Below, piece by piece: positions 5,202 through 8,499 of a stretch of 8,499 bases of DNA (within the stretch, counting starts at the first letter, position 1; each line of letters begins with the position of its first letter). The stretch spans positions 1 through 8,499 of the forward strand of contig JAAFHR010000126.1 in assembly GCA_013298455.1 (NCBI GenBank), given 5' to 3'. A model generated the notes under the pieces. That model was not told the DNA's origin. It made no database searches and saw only the letters and a program-made list of their open reading frames with translations. Origin of the DNA: Betaproteobacteria bacterium (GTDB lineage: Bacteria > Pseudomonadota > Gammaproteobacteria > Burkholderiales > Casimicrobiaceae). The position numbers and the translations under genes were made by a program.

Positions 5202-5709
5202 TCAATTTGTGGGCGAAATCCGCCTAGTGGGGTTTAACTTTGCGCCCCTCGGCTGGGCCAACGCCAATGGATCGTTGCTGCCCATCTCCCAAAACACAGC
5301 GCTGTTCTCTCTGCTCGGCATCAACTTTGGTGGTAATGGCCAAACGACCTTCGGCCTGCCGAATCTGGATGGTCGTGCCGCTGTTGGATTTGGGCAAGGG
5401 CCGGGTTTAGCAAATTACAACCTTGGGCAGAGCTTTGGAGAAAACAGCGTCACCATCACCAATACGACCATGCCCGCGCACAGCCATCCCCGAGCTGTAT
5501 CGACTGCGCGGGCTGATCGAAGCAACGCCACGGGCAATATCGCAGCTGTGACGAGCGATGCGGTGTACGGCAATCCGGCGACTGCGGTCAGCATGGCAAG
5601 CACTGCTCAGAGTGCAACGGGCCTAGGTCAACCGCACAACAACCTAATGCCTTCGATTGTGCTGCGCTACATAATCGCGCTGCAGGGTATCTTTCCGCCG
5701 AGGGCTTAG
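5194..5709 (+). CDS. Tail-Collar domain protein 3 (MdpB-like)
   Basis: This is the 171-residue third paralogue. MADQFVGEIRLVGFNFAPLG is typical, W21 is kept, but the usual C-D-G (24-26) is replaced by A-N-G, and the later PDL by PNL. The H-x-H is present at H96/H98 (MPAHSHPR), and the C-terminus reads NNLMPSIVLRYIIALQGIFPPRA. The ENRQP segment found in the other two is N-N-L-M-P here, so this is the most divergent copy. ATG 5194 fits the family N-terminus; GGGG at 5181-5184 lies about 9 nt upstream. It follows collar 2 after 36 nt and ends 2 nt before the beta-helix gene, whose Shine-Dalgarno lies within its last codons. There is no signal peptide. The divergence suggests a distinct position or partner in a shared assembly (inference). 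Confidence 0.89.
   Translation: MADQFVGEIRLVGFNFAPLGWANANGSLLPISQNTALFSLLGINFGGNGQTTFGLPNLDGRAAVGFGQGPGLANYNLGQSFGENSVTITNTTMPAHSHPRAVSTARADRSNATGNIAAVTSDAVYGNPATAVSMASTAQSATGLGQPHNNLMPSIVLRYIIALQGIFPPRA
5700..5704 (+). promoter_or_regulatory. Shine-Dalgarno GAGGG for the beta-helix gene
   Basis: GAGGG lies 7 nt before GTG 5712 and inside the last codons of collar 3. It decides in favour of the GTG start over the in-frame ATG at 5748 and links translation of the two genes. Confidence 0.6.
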
Positions 5710-5711
5710 CC

Positions 5712-7244
5712 GTGCGCTTCACAGAAAACCTAGCCTTGCGCAAGCTCATGGGTTGCATGACCCTGTCGCTGCTACTTGCGCCCTCTATGGTTGCATCAGC
5801 CGCAGTGGTAACGAGTGCTTCTGACAGCGGGGCAGGCACCCTTCGGAGCGTCGTCACCGCAGCGGTTCCCGGAGAGCTCATCACCTTCGCCCTCCCAGAC
5901 AACACCACGATTAACTTACTGAGTCCGCTCGCGATCAATAAATCGGTTGAGATTTCGGGGCTGAGCGTGCCGGGTCTCACTTTAAGCGGTGGCGGTACAC
6001 GTCCGATCTTGACAACGAATGCGCCGATCACGGGCGCGCCGCTGGTGCTTCGGGGAATTCGTTTGACGCAGGGTTTCGCGACCAAGGGTGGCGCGATCAA
6101 CAATGCCGGTGCTCTCACGCTTGATCGAGTGGCCATCGCGGCCAACACGGCGTCTGAAGGCGGCGGGGGCATCTTTAATAGCGGAGCACTGCTGCTCCTT
6201 CACAGCGAGGTGAGCGAAAACACCATCTCGTCGAGCACCGGCGTTGGCGGCGGAGGAATTCTGAGCGATCAAGTGGTGGGTCAACCAGCACCTACGCTCA
6301 CGCTACTCAACACGACCGTTGCCCGTAACAGCGCGGCTCCACCGAGCTCGCTGGGTATGGCAGGCGGCGGTATCGCATTCGCCAACGGCTCGTTGACACT
6401 GCTGCACAGCACCGTGGCCAACAACACCGCACCCGGTGGCGGGGCGAACATCCATCAGGGCACGATCGCCAACACGTCGCTCCAAATGCGCGGCAGCATC
6501 GTGTCCGACGCTGCAACGTCTGTGGTGATGTCGGCTGAGAGCAATCTTTATCAGCCCGGCGGTGCCGTGATTGCTGCATTGCCCACGGGCGGCTACAACT
6601 TGGTGTCGCCGCGCTCTACGGCAACGGGTTGGCTCACGACCGATTTGCCGTCAAATACCGTTGTTGGATTAGCGAGTGTCGCGCTTGCCACCAATCGCGG
6701 CGTGGTGCGCTCGCTTGCGATTTCCAACACATCGCCTGCCTACGAGAAAATTCCGCTGACCAGCTGCCTCGACGAAAGCGCCCAAGTGTTGACTCGCGAC
6801 GTCCGTGGCGTGCTGCGCGGCCCTGCAGGCGCGCTCTGTGAAATTGGTGCGTTCGAAGTGCAGACGGCCGCCGCGCCTTGCAACCTTGATATCAATGCTG
6901 ATGGCCTAGCCACTGCAGACAAAGACGGCGTCCTGCTGAGCAGAGTGTTGTTTGGCGTTCGCGGGAGCAACTTGATTTCGAGTGTTCCGGTTTTCCCGCC
7001 TCGCTCACAGGCCACTGAAGTGGTGAGTTTCGTAGGAAACGCCGCGCCGTACGAAGTGTTTGGTCGCTCGCGGCTCGTGCCGCAGCCGCTTCGAGATGAT
7101 CTAGTGTTGAGTCGACTGCTGCGCGGCGTGCCCGATGCGGCGCTGCTCGGCGGTATCTCGATTCCCTCAGACGCTGAGTTCTACACGGCTCGCAAGGTTC
7201 GCGAAAACGTCAACGCGCGTTGCGGAACCAATTTCGCAGGTTAG
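5712..7244 (+). CDS. secreted right-handed beta-helix protein with dockerin-like C-terminus
   Basis: The protein has 510 residues. A Sec signal peptide spans residues 1-30, cleaving after ASA. Next comes VTSASDSGAGTLRSVV...GELITFALPDNTTINLLSP, the usual opening of 'choice-of-anchor Q' / Chlamydia PMP-like secreted proteins. Residues of about 50-330 form a parallel beta-helix with GGAINNAG, GGGIFNSG and GGGIAFANG rungs and recurring HSxVxxN segments. A closing segment DESAQVLTRDVRGVLRGPAGALCEIGAFE follows (about 355-383). From C390 there is a dockerin-like unit: DINADGLATADKD (393-405) is an EF-hand-like calcium loop followed by GVLLSRVLFGVRG. A second copy of the helix (DDLVLSRLLRGV, from D462) has lost its loop, and a second Cys lies near the C-terminus. 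A lone cysteine at residue 15 is not a lipobox. The gene is the last of the collar operon. Surface adhesion or polysaccharide binding is plausible; no catalytic residues can be assigned. Confidence 0.86.
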   Translation: MRFTENLALRKLMGCMTLSLLLAPSMVASAAVVTSASDSGAGTLRSVVTAAVPGELITFALPDNTTINLLSPLAINKSVEISGLSVPGLTLSGGGTRPILTTNAPITGAPLVLRGIRLTQGFATKGGAINNAGALTLDRVAIAANTASEGGGGIFNSGALLLLHSEVSENTISSSTGVGGGGILSDQVVGQPAPTLTLLNTTVARNSAAPPSSLGMAGGGIAFANGSLTLLHSTVANNTAPGGGANIHQGTIANTSLQMRGSIVSDAATSVVMSAESNLYQPGGAVIAALPTGGYNLVSPRSTATGWLTTDLPSNTVVGLASVALATNRGVVRSLAISNTSPAYEKIPLTSCLDESAQVLTRDVRGVLRGPAGALCEIGAFEVQTAAAPCNLDINADGLATADKDGVLLSRVLFGVRGSNLISSVPVFPPRSQATEVVSFVGNAAPYEVFGRSRLVPQPLRDDLVLSRLLRGVPDAALLGGISIPSDAEFYTARKVRENVNARCGTNFAG

Positions 7245-7292
7245 ACTGACGATTCGCGTTGTTCGCTCCCCGCAAAGCGGCGCGGCGACTGA

Positions 7293-7307
7293 TGCGGCTT
7301 GAGCCGC
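7293..7307. other. short hairpin between beta-helix and permease genes
   Basis: TGCGGCTTGAGCCGC contains GCGGCT paired with AGCCGC around a TG centre. It lies in the 79-nt spacer 7245-7323. No T-run follows, so it is at best a weak terminator or mRNA-stabilising structure. It matches the hairpin at 587-602 at 14 of 15 positions. I see no clear promoter for the permease gene in this spacer. Confidence 0.45.
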
Positions 7308-7323
7308 GCTATGCTTTCAAGCG

Positions 7324-8499
7324 ATGACCGCATTTTTCCTCCAAACCCTTAACGGGCTCGCCGCCGCATCGTCGCTGTTTCTCGTCGCCGTGGGCTTGTC
7401 GCTGATTTTTGGTGTGACCCGGATCGTGAACTTCGCTCATGGTTCGTTCTACATGCTGGGTGTTTACGTCGCGTATTCGGTCGCGACGCATTGGGGAGGG
7501 GGGCTCGGGTTTTGGGGCGGCGTGTTGGCGGCCGGGTTGGCCGTTGCGCTCTTGGGCGTAATCGTTGAGCTCTTAATCCTTCGCCGAATTTACGCCGCGC
7601 CTGAGCTGCTGCAATTGATTGCCACTTTTGCGCTGGTGCTCATCATCAAAGACTTGGCGCTCTACGTTTGGGGCCCCGAGGATTTGCTTGGGCCGCGTGC
7701 GCCGGGCTTTAGTGGCGCGATTGAGATTTTCGGCCGTCCGTTTCCGACTTACGATTTGCTGCTGATCGTACTGGGAGCCGCGATGTTGGGCGCGTTGACG
7801 CTCTTAATGAAGCGCACGCGTTTCGGTTTGCTGCTTCGTGCCGCCACACAAGATCGAGAAATGACCGATGCGCTCGGCGTGAATCAAAAGCTCTTGTTTA
7901 CGGCGGTGTTTGCGCTGGGCAGTTTTTTAGCGGGCGTGGGCGGTGCGCTGCAATTACCGCGCGAACCCGCGAGCTTGGCGATGGATCTCAACATCATCGC
8001 AGACGTGTTTGTTGTTGTGGTGATCGGCGGGCTTGGGTCGCTGCACGGCGCGTTTGTGGCGGCGATCATCATTTCGCTCGTCAAGGCTTACTGCATTGGG
8101 CTTGGGGCGACGACGCTCTTCGGCGTTGACTTTGAATTCAGCAAACTCACGCTAGTGGCCGAATTCATCGTGATGGCGCTCGTTTTGGTGTTTAAGCCGC
8201 ACGGCTTGTTTGGGAAGCCGTTGACGCACGCCCGAACGACTCACTCGGTGCAGTCGCCGCTGAAGCAACCGGCTACATCACAATGGTTGGCGTTGGGTCT
8301 TGGCCTCGCTGCGCTGATCGCGTTGCCGTTGTTTGCAGACGACTACAGCGCAGTGCTAGCTACCGATGTGGCGGTGTTTGCGCTCTTTGCCGCGAGTCTT
8401 GGGCTCATCATCGGCACGGCGGGGCTCGGTTCGTTTGGGCATGCGGCTTACTTTGGTTTGGGTGCTTACGGCGCGGCGCTGGCAGCCAAAGCGGGCTTC
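7324..8499 (+). CDS. fused LivH-LivM branched-chain amino acid-type ABC permease, 3' end outside window
   Basis: The inner-membrane channel of a HAAT importer, read without a stop for 392 codons to the right edge. Residues of about 1-298 are a complete LivH-like permease: GVTRIVNFAHGSFYMLGVYV near the N-terminus, an ATPase-contact loop RAATQDREMTDALG (172-185), and a final VFKPHGLFGKP. A short hydrophilic linker (about 300-318, Thr/Gln/Ser/Pro-rich) leads straight into a LivM-like permease: a first membrane segment, then LFAASLGLIIGTAGLGSFGHAAYFGLGAYG (about 355-384). LivH and LivM are usually separate genes of about 300 and 350 residues; single-chain fusions are known in some Proteobacteria. 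ATG 7324 is the natural LivH start, with only a weak ribosome site. The partner binding protein is probably the one at 1331-2524, and the ATPase genes should follow to the right. Confidence 0.93.
   Translation, partial: MTAFFLQTLNGLAAASSLFLVAVGLSLIFGVTRIVNFAHGSFYMLGVYVAYSVATHWGGGLGFWGGVLAAGLAVALLGVIVELLILRRIYAAPELLQLIATFALVLIIKDLALYVWGPEDLLGPRAPGFSGAIEIFGRPFPTYDLLLIVLGAAMLGALTLLMKRTRFGLLLRAATQDREMTDALGVNQKLLFTAVFALGSFLAGVGGALQLPREPASLAMDLNIIADVFVVVVIGGLGSLHGAFVAAIIISLVKAYCIGLGATTLFGVDFEFSKLTLVAEFIVMALVLVFKPHGLFGKPLTHARTTHSVQSPLKQPATSQWLALGLGLAALIALPLFADDYSAVLATDVAVFALFAASLGLIIGTAGLGSFGHAAYFGLGAYGAALAAKAGF

Noticed and set aside
4118..5709. Prophage remnant, because of three 'phage tail collar' proteins
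   Set aside because: No capsid, portal, terminase, tail tube, lysis or integrase gene is nearby, and the neighbours are a GNAT, DUF6916-like proteins and a secreted beta-helix protein; this fits the chromosomal MdpB-type context.
5748..5760. Lipoprotein signal around Cys15 of the beta-helix protein
   Set aside because: The cysteine sits before the hydrophobic core and the preceding L-M-G is not a good lipobox; a normal Sec cleavage at ASA (residue 30) fits better.
5588..6172. 194-residue open frame antisense to collar 3 and the beta-helix gene
   Set aside because: It runs across two well-supported genes, has low-complexity Ala/Ser/Pro/Val/Arg composition and no recognisable domain; it is a shadow frame.

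Overview
The window looks like a chromosomal segment of a Gram-negative proteobacterium. The fused two-permease branched-chain amino acid (HAAT) transporter gene, the Sec and Tat signal peptides, and the moderately GC-rich composition fit Betaproteobacteria/Burkholderiales best. That placement is inference; no rRNA or other taxonomic marker is present.

Left part (1-1136, minus strand): the 5' part of a myo-inositol oxygenase gene, cut by the window edge, and upstream of it a membrane-anchored SRPBCC-domain gene broken by a one-base frameshift in a homopolymer. Between them lies a small cluster of three REP-like palindromic repeats and a short hairpin. A divergent promoter region (1137-1330) follows.

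Transporter frame (1331-2524 and 7324-8499, plus strand): a periplasmic substrate-binding protein of the LivJ/LivK type, and, 4.8 kb further on, the start of a gene in which the LivH-like and LivM-like permeases are one polypeptide. The ATPase genes probably lie beyond the right edge.

Middle cassette (2540-7244): between the two transporter genes sit seven genes unrelated to transport. They are a DUF6916-like protein translationally coupled to a GNAT acetyltransferase; a convergent Tat-exported second DUF6916-like protein; then, from a divergent promoter region, three tandem Tail-Collar (MdpB/'microcystin-dependent protein') genes with a conserved HxH motif; and finally a secreted right-handed beta-helix (choice-of-anchor-Q-like) protein ending in a half-degenerate dockerin-like module. 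No capsid, terminase, integrase or lysis gene is present, so this is not a prophage remnant.

The cassette is the most interesting part of the window. It looks like a compact cell-envelope or secreted module of unknown function, built from phage-tail-like collar domains, two paralogous DUF6916-like partners (one cytoplasmic, one exported), an acetyltransferase and a beta-helix protein. It appears to have been inserted into a HAAT transporter operon.
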